A stretch of DNA of 64,000 nucleotides from an uncultured Bacteroidales bacterium (GTDB taxonomy: Bacteria > Bacteroidota > Bacteroidia > Bacteroidales > UBA932): contig UQMB01000007.1 of NCBI GenBank assembly GCA_900541925.1, forward strand, positions 56,358-120,357. Direction: 5' to 3'. The translations under genes were made by a program, and so were the position numbers. Below the pieces are notes generated by a model. That model saw only the letters and a program-made list of their open reading frames with translations. It had not been told where the DNA came from and did no database searches. This document shows, piece after piece, positions 18,001-26,028 of the stretch. Positions within the stretch are counted from its first letter, which is position 1; each line of letters starts with the position of its first letter.

Positions 18001-18507
18001 ATCGCGGTAGAATCTCTCCTTGGAGTACGGCATGGCGAGCTTGATGCTCTGCTCGCGGCCGTTCCCCTTGACGAAGGTCTTGCGCCAGGTGTACTGCTTC
18101 ATCGACAGTTCCGGAGTGATCCACGGGCCGCCGCTTTCGCTCCATCCGTCGCAGTTGGCAGCGCCTATCTCGATTCCGAGACGGTCGGCCTCCTCCACGG
18201 CGTGGCGGAACATGGCGAACCACTCGGGGCTGTTGAACTTCACGTTCTGGCAACCCTCGACCCCGATCAGGCGGTAGATGTTGAGCACTGTGGCGTTGGT
18301 GATGCCCTGGGCCTTCATGGCCTCAAGGTCTTTGGTGATGCCCTCCCGTGTGATGTCCCCGTCCATCCAATGCCACCATGTGGCGGTGTGGTTCTCCGGA
18401 GAAGGCGCATTGAAGCCCTCCGGGGTCACGGCCTGCTGCGCAGACGCGCATAAGGCGGACGCGAGGAGCAACGAGAGTGCTGTTGTGGTAACTGTTTTTG
18501 ATTTCAT
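15097..18507 (-). CDS. GH106 alpha-L-rhamnosidase
   Basis: Large exported glycosidase that removes alpha-L-rhamnose, a core sugar of rhamnogalacturonan. Family signature near the N-terminus: ATWWHWMDGDITREGI, then TNATVLNIYRL and IGAANCDGWSESGGPWI. It has a long TIM barrel with a F5/8-like insertion (about 195-330), and C-terminal sandwich domains including a sugar-binding jelly roll (about 1020-1110, INIPAFGST-like strand and ITEYVKSGKNELVI). About 1136 residues is the usual GH106 size. I chose ATG 18507 (MKSKTVTTTALSLLLASALCASAQ) as the signal peptide start; the upstream alternative is TTG. It is the third gene of the SusC-SusD-GH106-GH43-beta-helix operon and the best evidence that this PUL handles rhamnogalacturonan. 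Confidence 0.92.
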   Translation of the reverse strand: MKSKTVTTTALSLLLASALCASAQQAVTPEGFNAPSPENHTATWWHWMDGDITREGITKDLEAMKAQGITNATVLNIYRLIGVEGCQNVKFNSPEWFAMFRHAVEEADRLGIEIGAANCDGWSESGGPWITPELSMKQYTWRKTFVKGNGREQSIKLAMPYSKERFYRDVKVVAYRDAAPNSFVQAAPVITANGGYPLETLIKSHKYHDETRHLDLFDEFPADILIDGNPTTGLTLSDDKTVKFDFAKPFTAEKLHIYIMVSAAKFPVPVLIEVSDNGTDYKEVATVFPKAANSLQKLSFPKTTSKHWRLTVNEKLSPTTLSEICLLKDGERGVWDSAPGTAIASADDVLDITDRMSPDGTLRWNAPKGNWTVIRFGYTSNGKFNHPASPQGVGLECDKMDTTALNVHFAAYPDKLIEAAGPYAGKTFTYFLVDSWECGQQNWTAALPEEFLRRRGYSLDKYIPVLCGEHIGSKALSDAFVHDFDKTRGELVLDNYFKHLADLCHRAGMKLYSEGIYGGAAMPPVDVLKSYKYCDVPMTEFWAQASEYREWPITHKPGNYTGHAIPYHVPLIYGKPIVGSEAFTGMALYSDSPIDLKLYGDMAYSLGVNRMILHSYVHQPTDRRPGVTLGIYGQTFNRNNLWFNYSDGFFATEARIQYMLQAGDRRSDALVYMGDNLPNTELKEGELNRLLPPNTKYQYINQEVLLDRISVRDGKLYLDGVHPFKYLMLRGDKMDIETIRRIEELVNAGALIYGQKPSSTLSLKDHDAQTAELRQIAARLWGSGKVITDLKTLKKSFTPDLSLRGVDIDDVLYIHKTLGELDYYYIVNKENSSTVNFEATFDIKNGRPEIWDPMTGGVREQMMYINSGELTTVPMTLGPRQGVFVVFRKGGDRQSHIRRLINIDGEIIFPDETGDFSRALPEAYRGEDGEIHLRSLEAGSYVLGYSDVLSSRVDIEAPAKLVLDGTVGTMTFEDEPMLGTVNIGGFRNLTGALDPMVKHYSGVITYRTEADLPEGFIKPGRRVLISIPAFGSTALLTVNGHTLETIWDPYFKADITEYVKSGKNELVIVVTNPWRNRLVGDKAGVPSSQKLWTTSPLQQKHIPPQQIIHEYTLLYPSGISQPVTIYSEGAEKVVVN

Positions 18508-18591
18508 CTGTCGCTGCTTTATTTGCAAAAGGTGACCCGCAGCCTGTCGGAGCCACAGATCACCTTAAGGATTATCTACAATCGGATGCTG

Positions 18592-20628
18592 CTACTGCTG
18601 TGGCAGGCCATATCCGTTGGTCACATTCCCCTTTGACTGCTGGATGGTCTCAAGAGGGATCGGGTGGAAGTAGAGAGGCACATTGGAGAGCTCGATTCCG
18701 GAGAGGACATTGTAGTCGAAGAGACCGTCCTTGCCGGCTACGATATCCACGCCCCAGTTGGCCTTGGTGTAGCCGTCAGCCTCAAGCTCGGCAATCCTGG
18801 CGTCTGAGAGCTTCTCGAAGAGGCCCTCGATGGCAAGATTGTGCTTGGTCCCGGAAACGACACTCGCTACAGAAGCGATGCTGGTGTAGTCGTACACACC
18901 GCGCCAGCCCGGTTTGCGGGCAGGGTTGGTCTCGCCTGCGGCCACATCGTAGGTAAGAGTCGCGATATCCTTGCCGGTGAGGTCCACGAGCTTGGTCCAC
19001 ACATATGCAGAGAGAGTCCTTCCGTTGTCGAATGTGTAGTATCCGTCCCTCTCAAGACCTGCGATGAGCTTCTTCATGTCCTTGCGGGCCTGGATCGCGT
19101 ACTCAGGGAAGTATCCGCTGCGGATCTGGGAGAACTTGATGTTGCCCTCGCCGAGGGTCTCGCGCTTGTACTCTGTAAGCACAGCCTTCACGAGCGCCTC
19201 TCCGGAGAGACCGGACAGGGCATGGCTCTCGTCACCGAAAGCACGGGCGCGAAGCTGGTTGAGCATTGAGAGAGCCTCGGTGGTCTCTCCGAGGGCCGCG
19301 TCAACCTCGGCAAGTTCAAGCATGGTGATAGGCACGCGGAAGAACGCGTAGTTCATGCCGGACTTACGGCAGGCGACCACATACGGATCCGCCATCTTGT
19401 TGATATCCCACTTGTTGGTAGGGATACCGCCATTGGTACGGGAGCCGGACTTGAAGCTGACGAGTTTCTCGTTGCCCTTTCCGTCCGAGCCGGTCACTAC
19501 AGCAGATGCATCCCAACGCTTGTCACCGTCTTCATAGCCGGTGTAGTAGAAGGTAGGGAGCACGCGGATTCCGGAGAACACCTTGCAAGGAGCGGCGTTC
19601 TTGGTGGCGCCGTCTGAAGGGCGGCCCTGAGAGTAAGGACGCTCTGACTGATTAGGAGCCACATTGCCGACCTCATAGAGGGACTCAGGAGAAACCTGCA
19701 TGTCCATGATGTACTGGAAGCCTCTCTGGAACGGGTTGTTCGCCACGGCGCGGTCGTCGCTGGTGAGCAGTCTGGATGAACCCTTGCGCTCACCGAGCAC
19801 CTTGCGGAGATAGGTCTGAGCCTCCTTGTAGTACTCCTTCCAGTCAGTGCGGCGGGCATAGTCGGCCTTGGTGTTGGAAGAGAGATTCTTGGACTCGAAC
19901 TTCACGTCGCCATACAGGCCTGCGACATCAGTACGGATAGTCTGCCAGCCTCCGGCGAACATGTTCGCCTCGGCGATGATCTGGTTCGCGAAAGTACGGC
20001 TCATACGCTCGGCGGTGATACCGCCCTCTCCGAGGTCGTACATCAGAGGCTCAACTTCCTTGAGCTTCGCGATGACGGCGTCGAGGATATCAAAACGGGA
20101 TGTAAGAGTGTAGCTGTCCACAATCTGGTTCTCGATTCCGAAAGGAACGTCACCGAAGTGCTTCACAAGCTCGAGATAGCAATAGCCCCACATGGTCCAG
20201 GCCTCGCCATAGAGCTGGGTCCAGTCATTGACGCCCTTTGCGCCGGTGAACTCGTCTTTCTTCTCGATGACACCCGCTACGCGGGCGCACCTTGCGAGAA
20301 TCTTGTAGAGATTGTTGAACTGGTAGCTCTTGTCGTTCACACCAACGGAAGTCGGCTGAAGATATCCGATACGGCCGTTGTTGGAAGTGGCCTCAGGATA
20401 GTATTCCGCGTCTGATGCCGAGTCATTCCAGTTGTAGTTTCCGCCTGCGGCTACCCCGCCACGGTAAACGCCATAGCAGTAGGAGAGGGTTTTATATGTC
20501 TCGCTGACAGAGGAGGTGACGAACTCGTCTCCTGACTTGTTAGGAGAACTTACGCTCAGGAAGTTGTCACACTGGGTCAATGACAGACATACTGCAAGAG
20601 CCACAAAAGAATATAAAATCTTTTTCAT
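18592..20628 (-). CDS. SusD-family surface glycan-binding lipoprotein (pair A)
   Basis: Outer-surface lipoprotein that forms the lid of the TonB-dependent transporter encoded just before it. Lipobox LTQC at residues 17-20, then the usual CDNFL start of SusD proteins. The helical TPR core follows (YCYGVYRG, LYGEAWTMWGYCYLELVKHFGDVPFG) and the C-terminal SusD/RagB block (MLELAEVDAALGETTEALSMLNQLRARAF). At 678 residues it is longer than the common 500-600. The gene starts 14 bp after the SusC stop. SusD-B at 26029 has the same long architecture, so A and B look like paralogous pairs. Confidence 0.93.
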   Translation of the reverse strand: MKKILYSFVALAVCLSLTQCDNFLSVSSPNKSGDEFVTSSVSETYKTLSYCYGVYRGGVAAGGNYNWNDSASDAEYYPEATSNNGRIGYLQPTSVGVNDKSYQFNNLYKILARCARVAGVIEKKDEFTGAKGVNDWTQLYGEAWTMWGYCYLELVKHFGDVPFGIENQIVDSYTLTSRFDILDAVIAKLKEVEPLMYDLGEGGITAERMSRTFANQIIAEANMFAGGWQTIRTDVAGLYGDVKFESKNLSSNTKADYARRTDWKEYYKEAQTYLRKVLGERKGSSRLLTSDDRAVANNPFQRGFQYIMDMQVSPESLYEVGNVAPNQSERPYSQGRPSDGATKNAAPCKVFSGIRVLPTFYYTGYEDGDKRWDASAVVTGSDGKGNEKLVSFKSGSRTNGGIPTNKWDINKMADPYVVACRKSGMNYAFFRVPITMLELAEVDAALGETTEALSMLNQLRARAFGDESHALSGLSGEALVKAVLTEYKRETLGEGNIKFSQIRSGYFPEYAIQARKDMKKLIAGLERDGYYTFDNGRTLSAYVWTKLVDLTGKDIATLTYDVAAGETNPARKPGWRGVYDYTSIASVASVVSGTKHNLAIEGLFEKLSDARIAELEADGYTKANWGVDIVAGKDGLFDYNVLSGIELSNVPLYFHPIPLETIQQSKGNVTNGYGLPQQ

Positions 20629-20642
20629 TTCTTTTTCTGTTT

Positions 20643-23600
20643 TTAGAACCCGATGTTAAGGCCAAGGACGAATGAGCGGGCACGAGGGTATGCGCCATAG
20701 TCGATACCCGGGGTAGGATAGTTCGCATTCATCTGGTTGTTGGTGCTGACTTCCGGATCAAGACCGGAATACTTGGTGAGGGTGAACACATTGTAAACAG
20801 TGGCATAAACCCTGAGAGAGCTGATGCTCAGAGCCTTCGCGAACTTGGAAGCTGAAGGGAGGGTATAGCCGAGAGTCATGGTGTTGAGACGGAGGTATGA
20901 ACCGTCCTCGATACCGAGGGTGGATACGATACCGTTCTCGTTGTAGAAGAGAGGCAGGCTCGCGTTGGTGTTGGCGGCATTGAGCTGCTCAGGGGTCTCA
21001 AGACGCACGAGCTGTCCGTTCTGGATATCATAAATCTTGTATGAATCCTTGAGGAGGGCGAGGTGGTTCTCGTAGACGCCGGTCTCCTTGTATCCGTTGA
21101 GGGACACGAGCTTGCTGATGTTGTAGATCTCGTTGCCGACACTGTAGTTGAAGTACAGGCCGAGATCCCAGTTCTTGTAGTTGGCGTTGATGTTGAAACC
21201 GCCCGTGAAAAGAGGGTTCATGTCACCGATGACGGTGTAGTCCTTGTCATCAACTGCGCCGCTTCCGTCGGTGTCGACGAACTTGGCCATACCAGGATAA
21301 GCGTTCTGGCCCTTAGGAGTCTTCCCCTCGGCACCGTGGAACACACCGGTGATGCTTGAGCTGAGGTCAGGGATACCCGGCTTGAGGGTATAGATGCCGT
21401 CAGCATAGGTGAAGTCGTCGGCAGTGTAGAACCCGTCGTAGGTAAGACCGCGCACGAGGCCCACAGGCTTGCCGACCTCAAATCCGTAGTCGTTGCCAGG
21501 ATTGCCGGAGTGGAACCATGATGAACCGTAGAGCGTGGAAACGTTCTCGGCGAGTTTATCGATGTTGTTGCGGTTGAAGTTGATGTTGCCGCCTACAGTG
21601 AGTCCCCAGTCACGGGTCTCGATGACAGTGCCGTTGAGCGAGAGCTCGACACCCTTGTTGGAGGTCTGGCCGACATTCTTGTATGTGGACGTGAAACCGG
21701 TGATACCAGGGATGGTCACATTCATGAGAAGATCCTTGGTGGAGTTCCAATAGAGGTCGAGGCTACCGTTGAGGCGGCCCTTGAGGAAGCCGAAGTCCAC
21801 ACCGAGGTTGCGGGTGATTGTGGTCTCCCACTTGAGGTCAGGGTTGGCCATTGATGAAGCAAGGTCATAGGAGCCGAAAGTCTTGCCGCCGATAACGGAG
21901 GTTGTATTGCTGCTGCTCCAGGTCTGAGACCAGAGATCTGCAGAGATACCGTCGTTTCCGACTTCACCGTAGGAGAGACGGAGTTTGAGGTCATCCATCC
22001 AGTCAACCTCTTCCATGAACGGCTCGTCACTCACACGCCAAGCGAACGCCGCCGCAGGGAAATATCCCCAACGGTTGTTCGGAGAGAACTTGCTGGAACC
22101 GTCGGCACGCATCGTGAAAGTGAAGAGATAGCGTCCGAGGAGAGAGTAGTTCACACGTCCGAAGAAAGACACGAGTCTTGACGGAGTGTTCCAGCCTGAA
22201 TTGAACATGTCCACGATCTTCTTGTTGGAAGATGTCTGGTCAAACTGGTTGATCATCGTGAATGCGTTGTCCTTGGTGTAGTTGGCAGGGAAATAGTCCG
22301 CGTTGATCGTCATCGAATCGCCATGAGAGTCACTCATCTCATGTCCGAGGAGGATGTTGAAACTGTGGTTCTTGCCAAGATTGAACTGGTAGTTCAAAGT
22401 ATTGGTCCAGCGCATAGTTGAAGAGTTGCCCTTGTAGAGGCTGGCCTGGCCTGCCCAGAGCTTCTCTCCGGTGATGTCATCAAGGTAACCGCTGGCAGCG
22501 GCGCCTGTCCAGGTCTTGTTCTGCTGATATGTGCGGGAGAGGGAGAGGTCAGAGTGATAAGTGAGGCCCTCGATGATATTCCAGTTGACGGACACTGTCC
22601 CGCGCAGGTGCTGACGCTGCTTGAGAGGCTCATAGTCCATAATCATCTTGTACGGGTCGTACATATCCCAAAGGGAAGACTTTCCGTACTGCTCCACGGC
22701 TCCCTCACGAAGAGCATCCAGGTCTCCGAGAATGTCTCCGGTAGCGATAGGGCGGAAACGGTAAGCTGAAGACAGGGTGGAGCCGCTGCGGCTGCCGGTG
22801 CCCTCATAACCCATTGAGGTCACGTCTACATAACGGAGGTCGAGACCCATGTTGAGTTTGTCGCTGATCTTCTGGTCAACCTTGAGAGAGACGTTCGCCC
22901 TCTTGTTGTAGGAGTTGACCTTCATACCGTCCTCGTCGTTGTAGTTGACGGAGAAGAGGACCTTGGTCATCTCGGTACCGCCTGACACAGAAAGGTCGTG
23001 GCTGTGGGAGAATGAGTTGCCGTAGATCTGCTTCTGCACATCGTACTTCTCCACATTGCGGTAACGCTCGATGTCGCCATAGGCGCCGATACCGTAAAGC
23101 TTGGTGAACGGATCCACATAGTAGCTTCCGTTGGCCTCGGCGTTGGCCCATACATATGAGAGATAATCGTAAGGGTCAAGGCCTTCGGTATACTTGGTAG
23201 GGGTGTTCAGCTTGGCATAGCCGCTGTAAGCGACTCTGACCTTGCCTTCCTTGGCGCCCTTGGTGGTGATGAGCACTACACCGTTGGCGCCGCGCGCACC
23301 GTAGATGGCAGTAGAGGAGGCGTCCTTGAGGATATCGATGGACTCCACCTGGTCTGAAGGGATGTCGCTGAGAGTGCCCTGTACACCGTCGATGAGGATG
23401 AGAGGGTCGTTGGACTGGCTGATGGAGCCGCCTCCGCGGACGCGGATGTTGATGGTGGCGTCAGGACGGCCGTCCTGCGAAACGACATTGACACCGGCAA
23501 GCTTGCCCTGGAGAGCCTGGGCCACATTGGCTACAGGAGCGGTGGAAAGCTGCTTGGAGTTGACGGAAGACACAGAACCGGTGAGGTCGCGCCTCTTGAC

Positions 23601-23945
23601 TGTCTGGTAACCGATCACGACCACGTCCTCAAGATAGAGGGAACTCTCCTCGAGGGTGATGTCATAAACACTGCGGCCTGCAGAGACTGCCACCTTCACG
23701 TCGGTGTAGCCGATGCAGGATGCTACGATTGTGGAGTTTGCGGGAACAGAAAGGGTCCAGTGACCGTCAATGTCGGTCATCGCACCGTTCTGCGTACCTT
23801 CGACAACGACGCCGGCGCCTATTACAGGTTCGCCCTTGGCATCCTTGACGGTTCCCGAAATTGTCTGCTGCGCAAATGCCAGTCCGCCCATCAACATGAG
23901 CGAAAGCGCTGTAAGCGCAACCTTTCTGAGATGATTTATCATCAT
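20643..23945 (-). CDS. SusC-family TonB-dependent outer-membrane glycan transporter (pair A)
   Basis: Outer-membrane beta-barrel importer of pectic oligosaccharides. Signal peptide, then a carboxypeptidase-D-like domain (QTISGTVKDAKGEPVIGAGVVV), the TonB-box region DVVVIGYQTVKRRDLTGSV, the plug motif STAIYGARGANGVVLITTK and the barrel ending in FVLGLNIGF. Length 1100 is normal. It is the first gene of operon A, with a -7-like element at 24007-24014. It shares near-identical N-terminal and plug segments with SusC-B at 28188, including the GYQTVKRRDLTGSVSSV segment, which supports a duplication origin. Confidence 0.95.
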   Translation of the reverse strand: MMINHLRKVALTALSLMLMGGLAFAQQTISGTVKDAKGEPVIGAGVVVEGTQNGAMTDIDGHWTLSVPANSTIVASCIGYTDVKVAVSAGRSVYDITLEESSLYLEDVVVIGYQTVKRRDLTGSVSSVNSKQLSTAPVANVAQALQGKLAGVNVVSQDGRPDATINIRVRGGGSISQSNDPLILIDGVQGTLSDIPSDQVESIDILKDASSTAIYGARGANGVVLITTKGAKEGKVRVAYSGYAKLNTPTKYTEGLDPYDYLSYVWANAEANGSYYVDPFTKLYGIGAYGDIERYRNVEKYDVQKQIYGNSFSHSHDLSVSGGTEMTKVLFSVNYNDEDGMKVNSYNKRANVSLKVDQKISDKLNMGLDLRYVDVTSMGYEGTGSRSGSTLSSAYRFRPIATGDILGDLDALREGAVEQYGKSSLWDMYDPYKMIMDYEPLKQRQHLRGTVSVNWNIIEGLTYHSDLSLSRTYQQNKTWTGAAASGYLDDITGEKLWAGQASLYKGNSSTMRWTNTLNYQFNLGKNHSFNILLGHEMSDSHGDSMTINADYFPANYTKDNAFTMINQFDQTSSNKKIVDMFNSGWNTPSRLVSFFGRVNYSLLGRYLFTFTMRADGSSKFSPNNRWGYFPAAAFAWRVSDEPFMEEVDWMDDLKLRLSYGEVGNDGISADLWSQTWSSSNTTSVIGGKTFGSYDLASSMANPDLKWETTITRNLGVDFGFLKGRLNGSLDLYWNSTKDLLMNVTIPGITGFTSTYKNVGQTSNKGVELSLNGTVIETRDWGLTVGGNINFNRNNIDKLAENVSTLYGSSWFHSGNPGNDYGFEVGKPVGLVRGLTYDGFYTADDFTYADGIYTLKPGIPDLSSSITGVFHGAEGKTPKGQNAYPGMAKFVDTDGSGAVDDKDYTVIGDMNPLFTGGFNINANYKNWDLGLYFNYSVGNEIYNISKLVSLNGYKETGVYENHLALLKDSYKIYDIQNGQLVRLETPEQLNAANTNASLPLFYNENGIVSTLGIEDGSYLRLNTMTLGYTLPSASKFAKALSISSLRVYATVYNVFTLTKYSGLDPEVSTNNQMNANYPTPGIDYGAYPRARSFVLGLNIGF

Positions 23946-24006
23946 AAGGATACGGAAATTGGTTATACTATTGTATTGATAAAGTGTTTTCGCGTTATCA
24001 GGGGTG

Positions 24007-24014
24007 CAAATTTA
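24007..24014 (-). promoter_or_regulatory. Putative -7 element of SusC-A
   Basis: Minus-strand TAAATTTG matches TAnnTTTG and lies 61 bp before the SusC-A start. The rest of the 391-bp gap 23946-24336 is AT-rich and holds a hairpin, an operator-like palindrome and the abiE promoter, described separately. No -33 TTG was found for this site. Confidence 0.42.
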
Positions 24015-24082
24015 GCATTATTTTTAATAACTGCGCGAAAAACATATAAAAAATATTTTTAATAACGCCCGCGCCGGCAATG

Positions 24083-24113
24083 AAAAAACCGCAGCCGGGA
24101 ATCCGGCTGCGGC
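24083..24113 (-). terminator. Left copy of the duplicated terminator hairpin flanking the AbiE module
   Basis: A run of six A, then 10-bp arms CCGCAGCCGG and CCGGCTGCGG around GAAT. On the minus strand this is a GC-rich hairpin followed by a U tract, so it would stop leftward transcription before SusC-A. The 31-nt segment is repeated at 25974-26004 with a single difference (A for G next to the stem). No minus-strand gene reads directly into this copy now, which makes sense if the AbiE module was inserted next to a terminator that had belonged to operon B. Confidence 0.75.
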
Positions 24114-24251
24114 AACATCTTCTTCTATTTGTAATTCGGTGCTACTTTACAATAGTTCGTTAAAATTCAATAAGTTACATGGCTCTGGCCGTGAATAAAA
24201 CAAGTTAAGGATTGCGCGACTACGGTAAATGAAGTAGAAAAAGTAACCAAC

Positions 24252-24280
24252 TGTCCGATTTTCTTTAAGAATTTCGGACA
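24252..24280. promoter_or_regulatory. 29-bp palindrome upstream of abiEi, candidate operator
   Basis: Outer arms TGTCCGA and TCGGACA and inner arms TTCTT and AAGAA are perfectly symmetrical about T24266; only two bases on each side do not match. It ends six bases before the -33 element at 24286. AbiEi antitoxins of type IV systems are known to autorepress through inverted repeats in their promoters, so this is the natural candidate. Binding is inference. Confidence 0.45.
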
Positions 24281-24285
24281 TTTTA

Positions 24286-24316
24286 TTGCCACATCAAGCG
24301 TAATATCGTATCTTCG
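24286..24316 (+). promoter_or_regulatory. Promoter of the abiE operon
   Basis: TTG at 24286-24288, a 20-bp spacer and TATCTTCG at 24309-24316, one base off the TAnnTTTG consensus. The start codon lies only 20 bp further, so the leader is very short. Confidence 0.5.
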
Positions 24317-24336
24317 CAAGCGGAATCACTCTGGAT

Positions 24337-24927
24337 ATGAAGACAATACTGACGAAGGAAATACGGAGCATCATAGACCGAAACGGACCGAACAGGCTCT
24401 ATATGGTGCGTGATTTTGCCTATCTGAATAATGACGGGCTAGTCACCCGCGCACTTTCCCGATTAGAGAAAGAGGGAGTTCTCATCCGTCTCTCGCAAGG
24501 ACTGTATTTATATCCATCACGAAATAAGTTCGGTGTGCTTCGCCCATCTATAGAAGATATAGCATACGCCATAGCAGAAAAGGATAAGGCTCGTATCATA
24601 CCCAGTGGATTGACCGCACTGAACAAATTGGGGCTCTCCACACAGGTCACGATGAATGCAGTCTATTTGACAGATGCCACAGCAAGGGAAGTTACCGTCG
24701 GGAGCCGTAAAATCATATTCAAGCGCAGCGTGCCCAGCAGTTTTGCCTACAAGACTGACTTGTTCCCACTTATAGTCGCCGCCATGAAAGAATTAGGGAA
24801 AGATAACGTGACAGATGAACAGATCGCGATCATAAAACAAGCCATCGAGAAATATGGCAGCCCAGATGAAATCAAATATGATTACAGTATTGCCCCTCAA
24901 TGGATAAAACAAAGACTTGCACTATGA
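24337..24927 (+). CDS. abiEi: AbiEi-type antitoxin (DUF6088 family), type IV toxin-antitoxin
   Basis: Transcriptional repressor and antitoxin of an AbiE system. The N-terminal 70 residues form a winged-helix domain (DFAYLNNDGLVTRALSRLEKEGVLIRLSQGLYLYP), followed by the AbiEi C-terminal domain with the typical IPSGLTALNKLGLSTQ segment. Length 196 fits the DUF6088/AbiEi group. The stop overlaps the toxin start in an ATGA, which couples translation. Base composition is visibly more AT-rich than the PUL genes on both sides. Family membership follows from both sequence and partner gene. Confidence 0.85.
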   Translation: MKTILTKEIRSIIDRNGPNRLYMVRDFAYLNNDGLVTRALSRLEKEGVLIRLSQGLYLYPSRNKFGVLRPSIEDIAYAIAEKDKARIIPSGLTALNKLGLSTQVTMNAVYLTDATAREVTVGSRKIIFKRSVPSSFAYKTDLFPLIVAAMKELGKDNVTDEQIAIIKQAIEKYGSPDEIKYDYSIAPQWIKQRLAL

Positions 24928-25937
24928 ATTTTACCAATCTCACAAAAGAAGAACAACTGACCATATTGGCTAGTGTAGCCGAAGCTAAAGGCATCGTGGA
25001 CAATGCCGTAGAAAAGGACTTTTGGGTCAGTACGGTTTTACGTGCCATATTTTCTCTGCCATATGCCACAGCTTTTGTCTTCAAGGGAGGGACAAGCCTT
25101 AGCAAAGGTTGGGGATTAATAGAACGGTTTTCAGAAGATGTTGACCTTGCAATAGATCCACAACATCTCGGCTTCACAAATATTGAAACTAAAAGTCAAC
25201 GGACCAAGCTACGAAAAGACTCCAAAAAATTCATAGATGGCATTTTTGCGCTAGACGTTGAGAACAGATTAAAAGAGTTTGGCCTCTTAGAGTGTTGTCA
25301 AGTCGTAGTTCCGGAGACATCTGTCAGCGACCTTGACCCTGTAGTTCTGTTTGTAGAGTATCATTCAGTGTTGCAAACGAAAATACAATATATACCCGAG
25401 CGTGTTAAAGTTGAGATAAGTTGCCGTTCACTCATGGAACCGTCAGAAGATGTAGAAATGCGTTCTATGATAGAAGAAGCCTATCCAGACGAAGAGTTTT
25501 CATCACCGGCATTTACTGTCCCTACCGTAGTGCCCGGACGGACATTCCTGGAAAAGGTTTTTCTTCTGCATGAAGAGTTTAACCGACCTAATGGCTGCAC
25601 GCATATCGAACGTATCACACGACACATGTATGATATCGTAAAGATGATGGACCAGCCATTCGCAATGGAAGCTATGCTGAATGAACAACTATACGAAGGC
25701 ATTGTAGCACATCGCAAAAAGTTCACGGCATGGAGTGGATTGGACTATACGACTCATCTTCCACACACAATATCGTTTCTACCCCCTAAAGGCATCGAAG
25801 ACGTCTTGCGAGACGACTATAAGCAAATGCAAATCGGCTTCATCTATACCAATGCGCCTTCTTTCGATGAAATCATGGAACGATTGAGCCAGTTGCAGAA
25901 CAGATTCAGGGCATTGAAGAATGCCGCCGGCCTGTAA
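24924..25937 (+). CDS. abiEii: AbiEii-type nucleotidyltransferase toxin
   Basis: Nucleotidyltransferase-fold toxin of the type IV AbiE system; family members are GTP-binding nucleotidyltransferases, and some modify tRNA. Motif I is FKGGTSLSKGWGLIERFSEDVDL (residues about 52-74: the GG-S pair and the two metal-binding Asp/Glu positions in SEDVDL). The distal lysine/arginine-rich helix (ERITRHMYDIVKMM) is also present. I chose the ATG at 24924 because it gives the ATGA overlap and begins MNFTNLTKEEQ; the upstream ATG at 24900 would add eight residues. About 337 residues is typical. No other defence or mobility gene is next to it. Confidence 0.85.
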   Translation: MNFTNLTKEEQLTILASVAEAKGIVDNAVEKDFWVSTVLRAIFSLPYATAFVFKGGTSLSKGWGLIERFSEDVDLAIDPQHLGFTNIETKSQRTKLRKDSKKFIDGIFALDVENRLKEFGLLECCQVVVPETSVSDLDPVVLFVEYHSVLQTKIQYIPERVKVEISCRSLMEPSEDVEMRSMIEEAYPDEEFSSPAFTVPTVVPGRTFLEKVFLLHEEFNRPNGCTHIERITRHMYDIVKMMDQPFAMEAMLNEQLYEGIVAHRKKFTAWSGLDYTTHLPHTISFLPPKGIEDVLRDDYKQMQIGFIYTNAPSFDEIMERLSQLQNRFRALKNAAGL

Positions 25938-25973
25938 ATTGCCATCAGACTACAACTGAAGTGAAGAGGTCAT

Positions 25974-26004
25974 AAAAAGCCGCAGCCGGGAATCCGGCTG
26001 CGGC
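25974..26004 (-). terminator. Right copy of the hairpin; terminator of SusCD operon B
   Basis: Five A, then 11-bp arms GCCGCAGCCGG and CCGGCTGCGGC around GAAT, 25 bp beyond the SusD-B stop on its coding strand. It has the layout of an intrinsic terminator for operon B. The segment matches 24083-24113 in 30 of 31 positions, leaving the AbiE module between two direct copies. Confidence 0.8.
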
Positions 26005-26028
26005 GGGCAAATCTATAAGGTGTAGGCA

